From assembly GCF_002797495.1 (NCBI RefSeq), contig NZ_PGEZ01000002.1:744001-808000 (forward strand): a DNA stretch of 64,000 bases. The letters run 5' to 3'. The notes under the pieces were generated by a model. The model worked only from the letters and a program-made list of their open reading frames with translations. It was not told where the DNA came from and searched no databases. The translations under genes and the position numbers were made by a program. Shown here one piece after another: positions 34,245 through 45,800 of the stretch; the first letter of the stretch is position 1; each line of letters starts with the position of its first letter. This DNA is from Mumia flava (GTDB lineage Bacteria > Actinomycetota > Actinomycetes > Propionibacteriales > Nocardioidaceae).

Positions 34245-35041
34245 CGTGTCCTCCAGAGGTGGTCGACGGGCCCGTGCCCGTGCCCGATCTCGAGGTCGGC
34301 GCCGGCGTCCAGCGCGCCGTCCAGGTAGTCCTTGGCGGCCCCGACGGCGTCGCGCAGCGCGAGGCCCGAGGCGATCCCGGACGCGATCGCCGACGACAGC
34401 GTGCAGCCGGTGCCGTGGGTGTTGCGGGTCGCGACCCGCGGCGACGCGTACGCCCGCACGCCCGCGGTGTCGGCGAGCACGTCGACGCTCTCGGGACCGC
34501 CGAGGTGGCCGCCCTTGACCAGTGCCGCTGCGGCACCGGCCTCGCGCAGCGCCCGGGAGGCCGCGCCCAGGTCGTCGACGCTCCGCGCCGGCGCGACCCC
34601 GGCGAGCACCGCGGCCTCGGGGACGTTCGGGGTGACGACCGTGGCCCTCGGCACGAGCCGGTCGCGGATCGCCTCGACCGCGTCCTCCGGCACGAGCCGG
34701 TCCCCCGACGTCGCCACCATCACCGGGTCGAGCACGACGGGGACGTCGGTGCCGGCGAGGACCTCGGCGACCGCGTCGACGACGTCGGCCGTGCCGAGCA
34801 TGCCGATCTTGATCGCGCCGACCTCGAGGTCGTCCAGCACCGCGCGGACCTGGTCGGCCACGAACGCCGGCGGGACACCGTGGATCCCGGTCACGCCCCG
34901 GGTGTTCTGGACGGTGAGCGCGGTCAGCGCCGCTGCGCCGTACACCCCGAGCGCCGTGGCGGTCTTGAGGTCGGCCTGGATCCCGGCTCCGCCCGACGGG
35001 TCGGAGCCGGCGATCGACAGCATCACGGGCACGCTGGTCAT
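34241..35041 (-). CDS. thiD: Hydroxymethylpyrimidine/phosphomethylpyrimidine kinase
   Basis: 266-aa ribokinase-family enzyme that phosphorylates HMP and HMP-P. Characteristic segments are LSIAGSDPSGGAGIQADLKT at the N-terminus, GAIKIGMLGT, VVLDPVMVATSG, and the anion hole NTHGTGCTLSSAIAS with catalytic Asp/Cys near the C-terminus. It overlaps thiE and tenA by four bases on either side, so it is translationally coupled and controlled by the TPP riboswitch upstream of thiM. Confidence 0.94.
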   Translation of the reverse strand: MTSVPVMLSIAGSDPSGGAGIQADLKTATALGVYGAAALTALTVQNTRGVTGIHGVPPAFVADQVRAVLDDLEVGAIKIGMLGTADVVDAVAEVLAGTDVPVVLDPVMVATSGDRLVPEDAVEAIRDRLVPRATVVTPNVPEAAVLAGVAPARSVDDLGAASRALREAGAAAALVKGGHLGGPESVDVLADTAGVRAYASPRVATRNTHGTGCTLSSAIASGIASGLALRDAVGAAKDYLDGALDAGADLEIGHGHGPVDHLWRTR

Positions 35042-35685
35042 CGCATGCTCCTCTCGTCCAGCGCGGCATCCACGACCCGGCGCAGCCCGATCGCGGCGCC
35101 GTACGGGTCGGGGGCGGCGCAGATCGCCGACACCACGCAGATCCCGTCGGCACCGGCGTCGATCACCGACGCGGCGTTGGTCGCGTCGATGCCGCCGATC
35201 GCGAGCAGCGGCACCTCGGGCGGTACGGCGTCGCGCAATCGGCGGACGCCGTCGAGCCCCCACGGCGCGGTGGTGTCGGGCTTTGTCGGCGTCGGCCAGA
35301 CCGGGCTCACCGCGAGGTAGTCGGACGCGGCGAGCGCCTCGGCGTCGTCGAGCTGCGCGAGGTCGTGCAACGACCAACCGATCACGCGGTCGGGGCCGAG
35401 CGCTTCACGGGCGGCCGCCGGGTGCAGGTCGTCCGGGCCGACGTGCAGCCCGGCGCCCTCGACCGCCAGCGCGGCGTCGATGTCGTCGTTGACCACGAAC
35501 GTGGTGCCGATCGGAGCGAGCCGCTCGGCCGCCTCAGCGGCCCGCCGTACGCGCTCGGCGGGCGATGCGCCCTTGAGCCGGAGCTGGATCGTCGCCGCAC
35601 CGCCCAGCGCAGCCTGCTCCAGCACGTCGATCAGGTCCGAGCCTAGCGGGACGTCGCCCGAGACCAGGTAGAGCCGCAGGTCCAT
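35038..35685 (-). CDS. thiE: Thiamin-phosphate synthase
   Basis: 215-aa TIM-barrel enzyme joining HMP-PP and thiazole phosphate. LRLYLVSGD starts the first strand; AATIQLRLKG, FVVNDDIDAALAVEGAGLHVGPDDL, IGWSLHDLAQ, YLAVSPVWPTPTKPD and LLAIGGIDATNA follow in the expected order. The QxR(x)K diphosphate-binding set is present. It starts 8 bp after the thiM stop. Confidence 0.94.
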   Translation of the reverse strand: MDLRLYLVSGDVPLGSDLIDVLEQAALGGAATIQLRLKGASPAERVRRAAEAAERLAPIGTTFVVNDDIDAALAVEGAGLHVGPDDLHPAAAREALGPDRVIGWSLHDLAQLDDAEALAASDYLAVSPVWPTPTKPDTTAPWGLDGVRRLRDAVPPEVPLLAIGGIDATNAASVIDAGADGICVVSAICAAPDPYGAAIGLRRVVDAALDERSMR

Positions 35686-35693
35686 CGCGCGGC

Positions 35694-36485
35694 TCAGCGG
35701 GCCGCGACCGCGGCGGCCTCGTCGGCGCTCAGCGTCGACAGGGCGTCCAGCAGCCGCCAGCGCAGCGAGCCGGGCCCCTCGGCCTTCTCGCCGGCCTTCT
35801 CGACGGCGGCCGACAGGATCGCGAGCGCCGACGCGGACGCCTCCAGCGCGTCGTCGTGGACCGCGCAGCACGCGGCGACCAGCGCGCTCGCCGAGCAGCC
35901 CAGCGCGGTGATCATCGGCGCCCTCGGGTCACCGCCGGTGATCGTGACCGAACGGGTGCCGTCGGTGACGAGGTCGGTGGCGCCCGTCATCGCGACCACC
36001 GTGCCAAGCTTGGACGCGAGCGCCTCCGCGTCGGACCGTACGTCCTCGACCGCCGCGTCGGCGTCCACGCCGCGTCCGGCACCGGCCGAGGTGGCGATCG
36101 CCAGGATCTCGCTGGCGTTGCCGCGGATCACCGCGGGGTTGTGCTCGAGCAGCCGGTCGACCGTGTCGCGACGGAAGGTGGTGGCGCCGACCGCGACCGG
36201 GTCGAGGATCCACGGCGTCCCGTCGGCCTCGGCCTGCGCGACCGCGGCGAGCATGCCGTCGACCCACGGGTCCGACAGCGTGCCGATGTTGGCCACCACG
36301 GCGCCGGCGATCCGGGCGAACTCGCCGGACTCGTGCGCGTCGTGGACCATCGCCGGCGAGGCGCCGGCGGCGTTCAGCAGGTTGGCCGCGATGTCCATCG
36401 ACACGTAGTTCGTGATGACCTGCACCAGCGGTGACGTCTCGCGCAGACGCGTGTGGACGTGGGCGACGGTGGATGGTTCGAGCAT
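35694..36485 (-). CDS. thiM: Hydroxyethylthiazole kinase
   Basis: 263-aa ribokinase-fold enzyme phosphorylating the thiazole alcohol, a salvage step. PLVQVITNYVSMDIAANLLNAAGASPAM is the family N-terminal block; WILDPVAVGAT and VIRGNASEILAI follow; the catalytic Cys is in ITALGCSASALVAA. First gene after the TPP riboswitch. The operon is a salvage set (thiM, thiE, thiD, tenA); de novo thiC and thiG are not in the window. Confidence 0.93.
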   Translation of the reverse strand: MLEPSTVAHVHTRLRETSPLVQVITNYVSMDIAANLLNAAGASPAMVHDAHESGEFARIAGAVVANIGTLSDPWVDGMLAAVAQAEADGTPWILDPVAVGATTFRRDTVDRLLEHNPAVIRGNASEILAIATSAGAGRGVDADAAVEDVRSDAEALASKLGTVVAMTGATDLVTDGTRSVTITGGDPRAPMITALGCSASALVAACCAVHDDALEASASALAILSAAVEKAGEKAEGPGSLRWRLLDALSTLSADEAAAVAAR

Positions 36486-36491
36486 CAGTGG

Positions 36492-36560
36492 CTCCCTCTC
36501 GCCGGCATGACCCGGATCAGGTTCGGCGGGTGTGTTCTCAGCCCTGCGGGCACCCCGGCC
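36492..36560 (-). ncRNA. TPP riboswitch (thi element)
   Basis: On the minus strand the conserved thi-box elements occur in order: GGGGTGCCC, the CTGAGA motif (36536-36541), ACACACCC, GAACCTGATC (36515-36524), then GGGTCATGCCGGCGAGAGGG just before the thiM ATG. The short distance to the start codon suggests control of translation initiation by masking the ribosome site, the usual mode in actinobacteria. Bound TPP would repress the operon. Confidence 0.93.
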
Positions 36561-36616
36561 ATCGACTTCGCCGCCCACCCTACCGCCCGCACCACCCCGT
36601 ACCCAGCCCACCCATG

Positions 36617-36688
36617 CGACCGCGATTCGTCGAGTTCCGGCGCGAATCGCAGGCGCAGATCCGACCGCAACTCGACGAATCGCGGTCG
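36617..36688. terminator. Perfect 20-bp long-arm hairpin
   Basis: CGACCGCGATTCGTCGAGTT (36617-36636) pairs perfectly with 36669-36688, enclosing 32 nt. It lies after ilvC and before the thi riboswitch on the minus strand and probably terminates ilvBNC transcription. As in the hairpins at 6612 and 23050, the arm ends in GTT and the partner begins in AAC. Confidence 0.65.
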
Positions 36689-36763
36689 GGACGTACGGCG
36701 GCCCGGGCACCTGCCGTACGCAGGGGTGCCCGGGCCGTCGAGGAGGTACGGAGCCGCGTCGCG

Positions 36764-40157
<3,394 letters not shown>

Positions 40158-40237
40158 CGCTTTCCCTTCCGGCTTCGGCATCCTCGCCGCTGCTCGTTGT
40201 GCCGCTGCTCGTGGTGATGGTCGTGGGCAACAAAAAA

Positions 40238-40266
40238 CCCCTCGGCCCGGGCGGGCATTCGAGGGG
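40238..40266 (-). terminator. ilvB attenuator terminator
   Basis: On the minus strand CCCCTCG (complement of 40260-40266) pairs with CGAGGGG (40238-40244) and is followed by six T residues. It stands between the leader peptide and ilvB. An upstream competing stem (GACCGGCCACCGGTC region near 40272-40290) could act as the pause or antiterminator. Confidence 0.85.
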
Positions 40267-40294
40267 CGACGCGTGACCGGTGGCCGGTCGCGCG

Positions 40295-40324
40295 TCAGTG
40301 ACGTACGAGAATGATGTTGCGCAC
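40295..40324 (-). CDS. ilvB leader peptide
   Basis: Nine-residue peptide read as (M/V)RNIILVRH then TGA. Ile-Ile-Leu-Val in a row makes it a sensor of branched-chain aminoacyl-tRNAs. The GTG start falls 6 nt after the -10 hexamer, so translation begins at the very 5' end of the mRNA. Comparable leaders precede ilvBNC in corynebacteria. Confidence 0.85.
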   Translation of the reverse strand: MRNIILVRH

Positions 40325-40330
40325 GGAACC

Positions 40331-40359
40331 AGGGTCGCCGACGCCCCGACCCCGGTCAA
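40331..40359 (-). promoter_or_regulatory. ilvBNC promoter
   Basis: Minus strand: -35 TTGACC (40354-40359), 17-bp spacer, -10 GACCCT (40331-40336), then 6 nt to the leader peptide GTG at 40324. Confidence 0.7.
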
Positions 40360-40390
40360 GCCAGCGCCGTCTCCATCTCGCATGTCGAGA

Positions 40391-40412
40391 CCGCCGTCCC
40401 ACATCACGGCGG
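40391..40412 (-). terminator. Hairpin downstream of ilvD
   Basis: A 7-bp stem CCGCCGT/ACGGCGG with an 8-nt loop, 17 bp after the ilvD stop. It separates ilvD from the ilvB promoter. Confidence 0.4.
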
Positions 40413-40428
40413 CCTCCCCCATCGCAGG

Positions 40429-42117
40429 TCAGCCCAGCACGGCCCCGTCGGCCGCGGAGCCGACGAGCCGGGAGTACTTGGCGAGCACGCCGCGCGGCGG
40501 CACGTCGGGCAGCGTCGGCGACCAGCCCGTACGGCGGCGCTCGAGCTCGGCGTCGTCGATGTCGACGTCGAGACGGCGGTTCGCGACGTCGAGCGTGATC
40601 GGGTCGCCGTCCTCGACGAACGCGATCGGGCCGCCGTCGACCGCCTCGGGCGCCACGTGGCCGACGCACAGGCCGGTGGTGCCGCCGGAGAAGCGTCCGT
40701 CGGTGAGCAGCAGGACGTCCTTGCCGAGGCCGGCCCCCTTGATCGCACCGGTGATCGCGAGCATCTCGCGCATCCCCGGGCCGCCCTTCGGGCCCTCGTA
40801 GCGGATCACGACGACGTCGCCGCCGGTGATCGTGCCGTCGGCCAGCGCCTCCATCGCGGCCTGCTCGCCGTCGAAGACGCGCGCGGTCCCGGAGAAGACG
40901 TCGGAGTCGAACCCGGCGCTCTTCACGACCGCGCCCTCCGGTGCGAGCGTGCCGCGCAGGATCGTGAGGCCGCCGGTGGCGTGGATCGGGTTCTCGAGCT
41001 TGCGGATCACGTCGCCGTCGACCGTGGTCGTGACCAGCTCGTCGAGGTTCTCGGCCATCGTCTTGCCGGTGACCGTGAGCGTGTCGCCGTGCATCAGGCC
41101 GGCATCGAGCAGCGCCTTCATGATGACCGGGATGCCGCCGACCTTGTCGACGTCGTTCATCACGTAGCGGCCGAACGGCTTGAGGTCGCCGAGGTGCGGG
41201 ACCTTGTCGCCGATCCGGTTGAAGTCGTCGAGACTCAGGTCGACCTCGGCCTCGCGCGCGATCGCGAGCAGGTGGAGCACCGCGTTCGTCGAGCCGCCGA
41301 GCGCCATCACGACGGCGATGGCGTTCTCGAACGCCTCGCGGGTCATGATCTGGCGGGCGGTGATGCCCTGGCGGAGGAGCCCGACGACCGCCTCCCCGGA
41401 GCGGTGCGCGAACCCGTCGCGGCGCCGGTCGACCGCCGGCGGGGCGGCCGAGCCCGGCAGCGACATGCCGAGCGCCTCGGCGACGGCGGCCATGGTGTTG
41501 GCGGTGTACATGCCGCCGCAGGCGCCCTCGCCCGGGCAGATCGCCCGCTCCACGCGGTCGACCTCCTCGCGGGTGATCAGACCGCGCAGGCAGGCACCGA
41601 CGGCCTCGAACGCGTCGATGATCGTGACGTCCTTGCCGTCGACCTGGCCCGGCATGATCGACCCCGCGTACAGGAAGACGCTGGCGAGGTCGAGCCGCGC
41701 GGCCGCCATCAGCATGCCGGGCAGCGACTTGTCGCACCCGGCGAGGGTGACGGAGCCGTCGAGCCGCTCGGCCTGCATCACGACCTCGACGGAGTCGGCG
41801 ATCACCTCGCGCGAGACCAGCGAGTAGTGCATCCCCTCGTGGCCCATCGAGATGCCGTCGGAGACCGAGATCGTGCCGAACTCGAGCGGGTAGCCGCCGG
41901 CCGCGTGCACGCCGTTCTTGACCGCGTCCGCGAGCCGGTCGAGCGGCAGGTTGCACGGGGTGATCTCGTTCCAGCTCGACGCGACGCCGATCTGCGGCTT
42001 CTCCCAGTCGTCGTCGCCCATGCCGACGGCCCGGAGCATGCCGCGTGCGGCCGCCTTCTCGAGTCCGTCGGTCACGTCGCGGCTGCGGGGCTTGATGTCG
42101 GGGGTCTCGGACGCCAT
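40429..42117 (-). CDS. ilvD: Dihydroxyacid dehydratase
   Basis: 562-aa Fe-S enzyme, third common step of Ile/Val synthesis. Cluster-binding Cys are in [17 protein letters not shown] and [14 protein letters not shown]; the C-terminal [16 protein letters not shown] includes the catalytic Ser region. The ATG at 42117 follows TAGTCT by 7 nt. It lies upstream of ilvB on the same strand but separated by a hairpin and the ilvB promoter, so it is its own unit. Confidence 0.95.
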   Translation of the reverse strand: MASETPDIKPRSRDVTDGLEKAAARGMLRAVGMGDDDWEKPQIGVASSWNEITPCNLPLDRLADAVKNGVHAAGGYPLEFGTISVSDGISMGHEGMHYSLVSREVIADSVEVVMQAERLDGSVTLAGCDKSLPGMLMAAARLDLASVFLYAGSIMPGQVDGKDVTIIDAFEAVGACLRGLITREEVDRVERAICPGEGACGGMYTANTMAAVAEALGMSLPGSAAPPAVDRRRDGFAHRSGEAVVGLLRQGITARQIMTREAFENAIAVVMALGGSTNAVLHLLAIAREAEVDLSLDDFNRIGDKVPHLGDLKPFGRYVMNDVDKVGGIPVIMKALLDAGLMHGDTLTVTGKTMAENLDELVTTTVDGDVIRKLENPIHATGGLTILRGTLAPEGAVVKSAGFDSDVFSGTARVFDGEQAAMEALADGTITGGDVVVIRYEGPKGGPGMREMLAITGAIKGAGLGKDVLLLTDGRFSGGTTGLCVGHVAPEAVDGGPIAFVEDGDPITLDVANRRLDVDIDDAELERRRTGWSPTLPDVPPRGVLAKYSRLVGSAADGAVLG

Positions 42118-42124
42118 GCATACA

Positions 42125-42130
42125 AGACTA
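42125..42130 (-). promoter_or_regulatory. -10 element for leaderless ilvD
   Basis: TAGTCT on the minus strand, 7 nt before the ATG at 42117. Confidence 0.5.
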
Positions 42131-42250
42131 CGACCGCGCAACGTGATCTCATCCTCCGGCCACCCATGTCACGATGCGGACGCCACCCCGTACCCCTTCC
42201 GCGGTTCGTGACGCCACGCCCGTTCCGCCGCGACGGAATCGGGGCCGGTG

Positions 42251-42811
42251 TCACAGAGCGGTGAGGGGGAGCACGTACGGGGCGAGCGCGACGTAGACGC
42301 AGCCGGAGGCCCAGATCACGCTGACCATGGTGCCGATGATGAACCGCTCGGCGGTGCCGGCGGACGCGCCCGTACGGAGCTCCGGGTAGCGGCCGAGCCC
42401 CTTGACCGCGAGGACGATCGCGACCCCCTCGGGCCACCGGGCGGCCAGGGCGCCGAACACCGCGAACCGCTCCAGCGCCCCGATCCACGCGCCGCCGCGC
42501 AGCACCTGCCCCGCCGCCTGGATCCGAGGCGGCTCCCCGCCGACCTCCGTACGGCCCTGGTCGATCACGAGGAACGCGGCCGCCGTGACGACCGCACCGC
42601 CCGCGACGGCCAGCAGCAGCGCGAACAGCACCAGCACGTCCTGGGTCGTCTCACCATCGACCCGACCGTCGAACAGCGTCGCCACGATCGCCGCGGCCCA
42701 CGCCACGGTCAGCGCGCCCCCGACCAGCCGCACCCCGCGCGGGTCGCGGACGAACGCCCACCCCGGGAGCGCGAGACAGGCGGCCAGCACGACGATCACG
42801 AGCGCGGTCAT
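42251..42811 (-). CDS. Membrane protein coupled to SatD-like gene
   Basis: 186-aa integral membrane protein with about five spans. The middle shows LRGGAWIGALERFAVFGALAARWPEGVAIVLAVKGLGRYPEL, a block I recall in small membrane proteins encoded with SatD-like regulators. The C-terminus is hydrophobic (ASGCVYVALAPYVLPL). Its ATG overlaps the stop of the upstream SatD-like gene. The function is unknown; regulation together with the SatD-like protein is likely. Confidence 0.75.
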   Translation of the reverse strand: MTALVIVVLAACLALPGWAFVRDPRGVRLVGGALTVAWAAAIVATLFDGRVDGETTQDVLVLFALLLAVAGGAVVTAAAFLVIDQGRTEVGGEPPRIQAAGQVLRGGAWIGALERFAVFGALAARWPEGVAIVLAVKGLGRYPELRTGASAGTAERFIIGTMVSVIWASGCVYVALAPYVLPLTAL

Positions 42812-43416
42812 CGCGGCCCCTCCTCCGGACGGTCGGCGCGGGCGAGCAAGCGTCCGGCGAGACTACGGCCTCGGCCCTCGTCGGTCCACCCCGCGACATC
42901 GAGCCGCTGCGACATCGCCTGCGCGGAGATGCCCAGCGCCTCGGCGGCCGCAGCCTGGGTCGGGTGCACCGCGCGGACGTCGACCGCCTCCCACCCCGCG
43001 TCGCTGCGGCGCTCGAGCACGGCCGCGAGCAGCCACAGCGCGGTCTCCGCATCCTCGGCCGCCTCCGGCGCCTCGGTGGCGCGGACGCAGACGGGGTGCG
43101 CGGCACGCTTCGCAGCCTCGACCGCGTCACGGGCATCGACGTACGCGGGGCCGCGGCCGGCGCGGACCACGTCGGGGAGCGGCTCCTCGGTCGGGCCGAC
43201 CCCGATCCCGATCGACCACCGACCCGTACGGAGAGCGCGGACGACGACGTCGAGGACCGCGGCAGGGTCGTCGAGCAGCCCCTGCACCTCGTCGCCGGCG
43301 GTGCGGTCGAAGGGCAGGACCGTACGGAGGCCGTCGTCGGCGAGCGCCGCGAGCAGGTCCGGCACCGCATCCGGCTCCCGCCGGCTGCGCCGCTGATCGA
43401 GCGTCATCACGAACAC
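42808..43416 (-). CDS. SatD-like protein with C-terminal helix-turn-helix
   Basis: 202-aa protein. The first half resembles SatD-family or phage-repressor-associated proteins: TLDQRRSRR, then LPFDRTAGDEVQGLLDDP and a GRWSIGIGVG strand. The C-terminal part (HPTQAAAAEALGISAQAMSQRLDVAG) looks like a MarR/LuxR-style helix-turn-helix. Streptococcal SatD is linked to acid tolerance, but a role here cannot be stated. The GTG start is placed 6 nt after TATCGT (43423-43428), giving a leaderless mRNA. It is coupled by ATGA to the downstream membrane gene. Confidence 0.7.
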   Translation of the reverse strand: MFVMTLDQRRSRREPDAVPDLLAALADDGLRTVLPFDRTAGDEVQGLLDDPAAVLDVVVRALRTGRWSIGIGVGPTEEPLPDVVRAGRGPAYVDARDAVEAAKRAAHPVCVRATEAPEAAEDAETALWLLAAVLERRSDAGWEAVDVRAVHPTQAAAAEALGISAQAMSQRLDVAGWTDEGRGRSLAGRLLARADRPEEGPR

Positions 43417-43422
43417 GCTCGT

Positions 43423-43475
43423 ACGATAACAAGTTCAAGAGCCTGATTCCAGCGAATCAAGTTGGGGAACTTGAT
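43423..43475 (-). promoter_or_regulatory. Promoter and operator-like repeats of the SatD-like gene
   Basis: The -10 hexamer TATCGT is at 43423-43428. At 43456-43475 lies a perfect inverted repeat ATCAAGTT-GGGG-AACTTGAT, about 40-60 bp upstream of the start, and a related half site AAGTTCAAG at about 43430. It is AT-rich relative to its surroundings and looks like an operator, perhaps for the SatD-like protein itself. Confidence 0.5.
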
Positions 43476-43523
43476 CTTTCGTGATCCAGGGCCAGGCCCT
43501 GATGCTGCGTGAGACAGCCCGGA

Positions 43524-44612
43524 TCAGGGCAGCACAGCCGCCCGTACGCTCATCACGTCCGGCAGGTGGCTCGCGACCTGCGACCAGGTCGCCCCTTCAT
43601 CCGCGCTCGCGTAGACCGTGCCGTCGCGGGCGCCGAGGTAGAGCCCTGCCGGCAGTCCGTGCGCCGGGCCGTCGTCGGCGCGGAACGCGTCGCGCATCAC
43701 CGCCGCGTAGAACGGCTCGGGCAGTCCGTCCGACAGCTCGCGCCAGGTCTCGCCGGCGTCGTCGGAGCGCCAGACCCGGGCCTTCGCGTCCGGGGGCATC
43801 CGGTCGGAGTCCGCGACGAGCGGGAAGACGTAGACGGTGTCCGGGTTCGACGGGTGCACCACGATCGGGAACCCGAAGTCGCTCGGCAGCCCGTCCGCGA
43901 TCGACGTCCACGTGTCGCCCCCGTCGTCGGAGCGGTAGACGCCGTGGTGATTCTGGGCGTAGAACCGCTCGGGCTTGTCCGGGTGCGCCGCGACCTTGTG
44001 CACGCACTGGCCGAACTCGGGCCACGGGTCGGGGAAGAAGTACGCCTTGATCCCCTTGTTGCTCGGCGCCCAGCTCGCACCGGCGTCGGCGGTCCGGTAG
44101 ACCCCGCCGGTCGACATCGCGACCAGCATCGCGTCGGGGTCCTTGGGATCCGGCACGATCGTGTGGATCGCCTGCCCGCCGTACCCCGCGCCCCACTCCG
44201 GCCGGTGCGGGTGGTCCCACAGCGCCCGCACGATCTCGTACGTCTCGCCGCGGTCGTCGGAGCGGAACAGTGCCGAGGGCTGGGTCCCGGCCCACACCAC
44301 GCCCGGCTCCGTGCCCGGGGTCAGCTGCCAGACCTGCTCCAGCGCCGTCTCCGTGTCCTCGGGGAACCGGATCCCGCCCTCGGGCGTCGACGACCACGTC
44401 TCCCCCAGGTCGTCGGACCAGCTGACCTGGGGCCCGAAGTGCTCGTTCATCGTGCCGGCGAGCAGCCGCGGCCCCGGCTCGCGCGTGTCGATGCAGGCCG
44501 CGTAGACCGCCGTCATCGGGAAGTGCGGGCCCGTCAGCGTCCACTCCCGACGGTCGGGCGACCGCCCGATCCACATCCCCTTGCGCGTGCCGATGAGCAG
44601 CATCGTCTCCAT
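43524..44612 (-). CDS. Asp-box (BNR) beta-propeller protein, sialidase/Vps10-like
   Basis: 362-aa cytoplasmic protein without a signal peptide. At least six Asp-box motifs of the S-x-D-x-G-x-T-W type are visible: SDDLGETW, SDDRGETY, TADAGASW, SDDGGDTW, SDDAGETW and SADEGATW, spaced about 50-60 residues. They form propeller blades. No sialidase Arg triad is obvious, so an enzymatic label is unsafe. The ATG at 44612 gives METMLLIGTRKGMWIG, the usual start of this family; upstream in-frame ATG codons lack support. Confidence 0.85.
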   Translation of the reverse strand: METMLLIGTRKGMWIGRSPDRREWTLTGPHFPMTAVYAACIDTREPGPRLLAGTMNEHFGPQVSWSDDLGETWSSTPEGGIRFPEDTETALEQVWQLTPGTEPGVVWAGTQPSALFRSDDRGETYEIVRALWDHPHRPEWGAGYGGQAIHTIVPDPKDPDAMLVAMSTGGVYRTADAGASWAPSNKGIKAYFFPDPWPEFGQCVHKVAAHPDKPERFYAQNHHGVYRSDDGGDTWTSIADGLPSDFGFPIVVHPSNPDTVYVFPLVADSDRMPPDAKARVWRSDDAGETWRELSDGLPEPFYAAVMRDAFRADDGPAHGLPAGLYLGARDGTVYASADEGATWSQVASHLPDVMSVRAAVLP

Positions 44613-44750
44613 CGCAGTCCCCCAGCTCCATCCGTCGAAGAGTCTCGTCCTCATCAGACCGGGCGCGGCACCCGAACTCATCGGACCTCTCGGACGCTAG
44701 GGAGCGGCCCGCACGGTGTCAACGCGCTGGCAACGTGCGGGGTCGGCGCG

Positions 44751-44791
44751 GGGCGCGACCGGGGCGCGACCGGCTCGCGACCGGCTCGCGG
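44751..44791. repeat. 11-bp tandem repeats
   Basis: Four units of an 11-bp motif (GGGCGCGACCG, GGGCGCGACCG, GCTCGCGACCG, then a partial GCTCGCGG) lie in the divergent gap before the ATP-grasp gene. They are about 70 bp upstream of a possible -10 TAGCGT at 44822-44827. Confidence 0.65.
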
Positions 44792-44858
44792 ACCTTCCAG
44801 GGAACTGACAGGGCGATGCCGTAGCGTGGACGGGCTGCCCACCGACGAGAGGAAGCCC

Positions 44859-45761
44859 GTGGCCCTGATCGCGCTCGCCAGCTCCGCCGACCTGCACGAC
44901 CACCCCGAGGTGAAGCTGCTCGCCGAGGCGCTCGCCGGACTCGGCCACGAGGCGAGTGTCGAGACCTGGGACGACGAGAGCGTCGACTGGCACCGCTACG
45001 CGCTCACCGTGGTCCGCACGACGTGGGACTACACCGCGCGGCGCGACGAGTTCCTGGCCTGGGCGCGAGCCGTCCCGCGACTGCGCAACCGCGCCGACGT
45101 GCTCGCCTGGAACACCGACAAGACCTACCTGCGCGACCTCGACCAGTACGAGTGCCCGGTCGTCCCGACGGCGTGGGACGTCGACGACTCCGCCACCGTC
45201 GAGGCGCTGGCCGACCACCTCGGTGTCTCCGTCGACGAGCAGGAGTGGGTGGTGAAGCCGACGATCTCGGCCGGCTCGCGCGACACCGGCCGGTGGAGCA
45301 GCATCGATGACGCCGTCGCGCACAGCCGCGAGCTGCTGGCTGCCGGTCGCCCCACGATGCTGCAGCCGTACGTCGAGGCCGTCGACGCCGAGGGCGAGAC
45401 CGCCCTGCTGTACGTCGGGGGCACGCTCTCGCACACGATGAACAAGTCGCCCCTGCTGGCGCCGGGCGAGGGCGTCCCTGCCGAACGGGAGGCCCGGAAG
45501 CGGATCACCACCAGCGCTGCGAGCCCCACCCAGACGAAGGTCGCCGAGAAGGCGCTGCGCGCGGCGCGCAAGACGCTCGGCGGCGGGCTCGACCTGCTGT
45601 ACGCACGGGTGGACGTCGTCACCGGGCCCGACGGGTCGCCGCAGGTGCTGGAGCTCGAGCTGACCGAGCCGTCGATGTTCGTCGCGGAGGCCGGCCCGGA
45701 GGCGGCCGAGCGCCTCGCCGGCGCGATCTCGACCGCCCTCACGTCCGTCGGCCGAGCCTGA
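44859..45761 (+). CDS. ATP-grasp domain protein
   Basis: 300-aa cytoplasmic ATP-dependent carboxylate-amine ligase-like enzyme. The pattern is that of RimK/glutathione synthetase-like actinobacterial proteins: N-terminal ALIALASSADLHDHPEVKLLAEAL, TTWDYTARRDEFLAWA, NTDKTYLRDL, VVKPTISAGSRDTGR (ATP grasp), MLQPYVEAVDAEGETALLYVGG and the metal-binding LELELTEPSMF. The acceptor substrate is unknown. The GTG start has GAGAGGAAG upstream. It is a single gene, convergent with the phosphoesterase gene. Confidence 0.85.
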   Translation: MALIALASSADLHDHPEVKLLAEALAGLGHEASVETWDDESVDWHRYALTVVRTTWDYTARRDEFLAWARAVPRLRNRADVLAWNTDKTYLRDLDQYECPVVPTAWDVDDSATVEALADHLGVSVDEQEWVVKPTISAGSRDTGRWSSIDDAVAHSRELLAAGRPTMLQPYVEAVDAEGETALLYVGGTLSHTMNKSPLLAPGEGVPAEREARKRITTSAASPTQTKVAEKALRAARKTLGGGLDLLYARVDVVTGPDGSPQVLELELTEPSMFVAEAGPEAAERLAGAISTALTSVGRA

Positions 45762-45800
45762 GGTCCCCCCCGACGAGACCCACCTCGGGCGGCCGGGCGC

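Noticed and set aside
43524-44612. Calling the Asp-box protein a sialidase
   Set aside because: Asp boxes are structural. No Arg triad or signal peptide is evident, so a hydrolase label would be unsupported.
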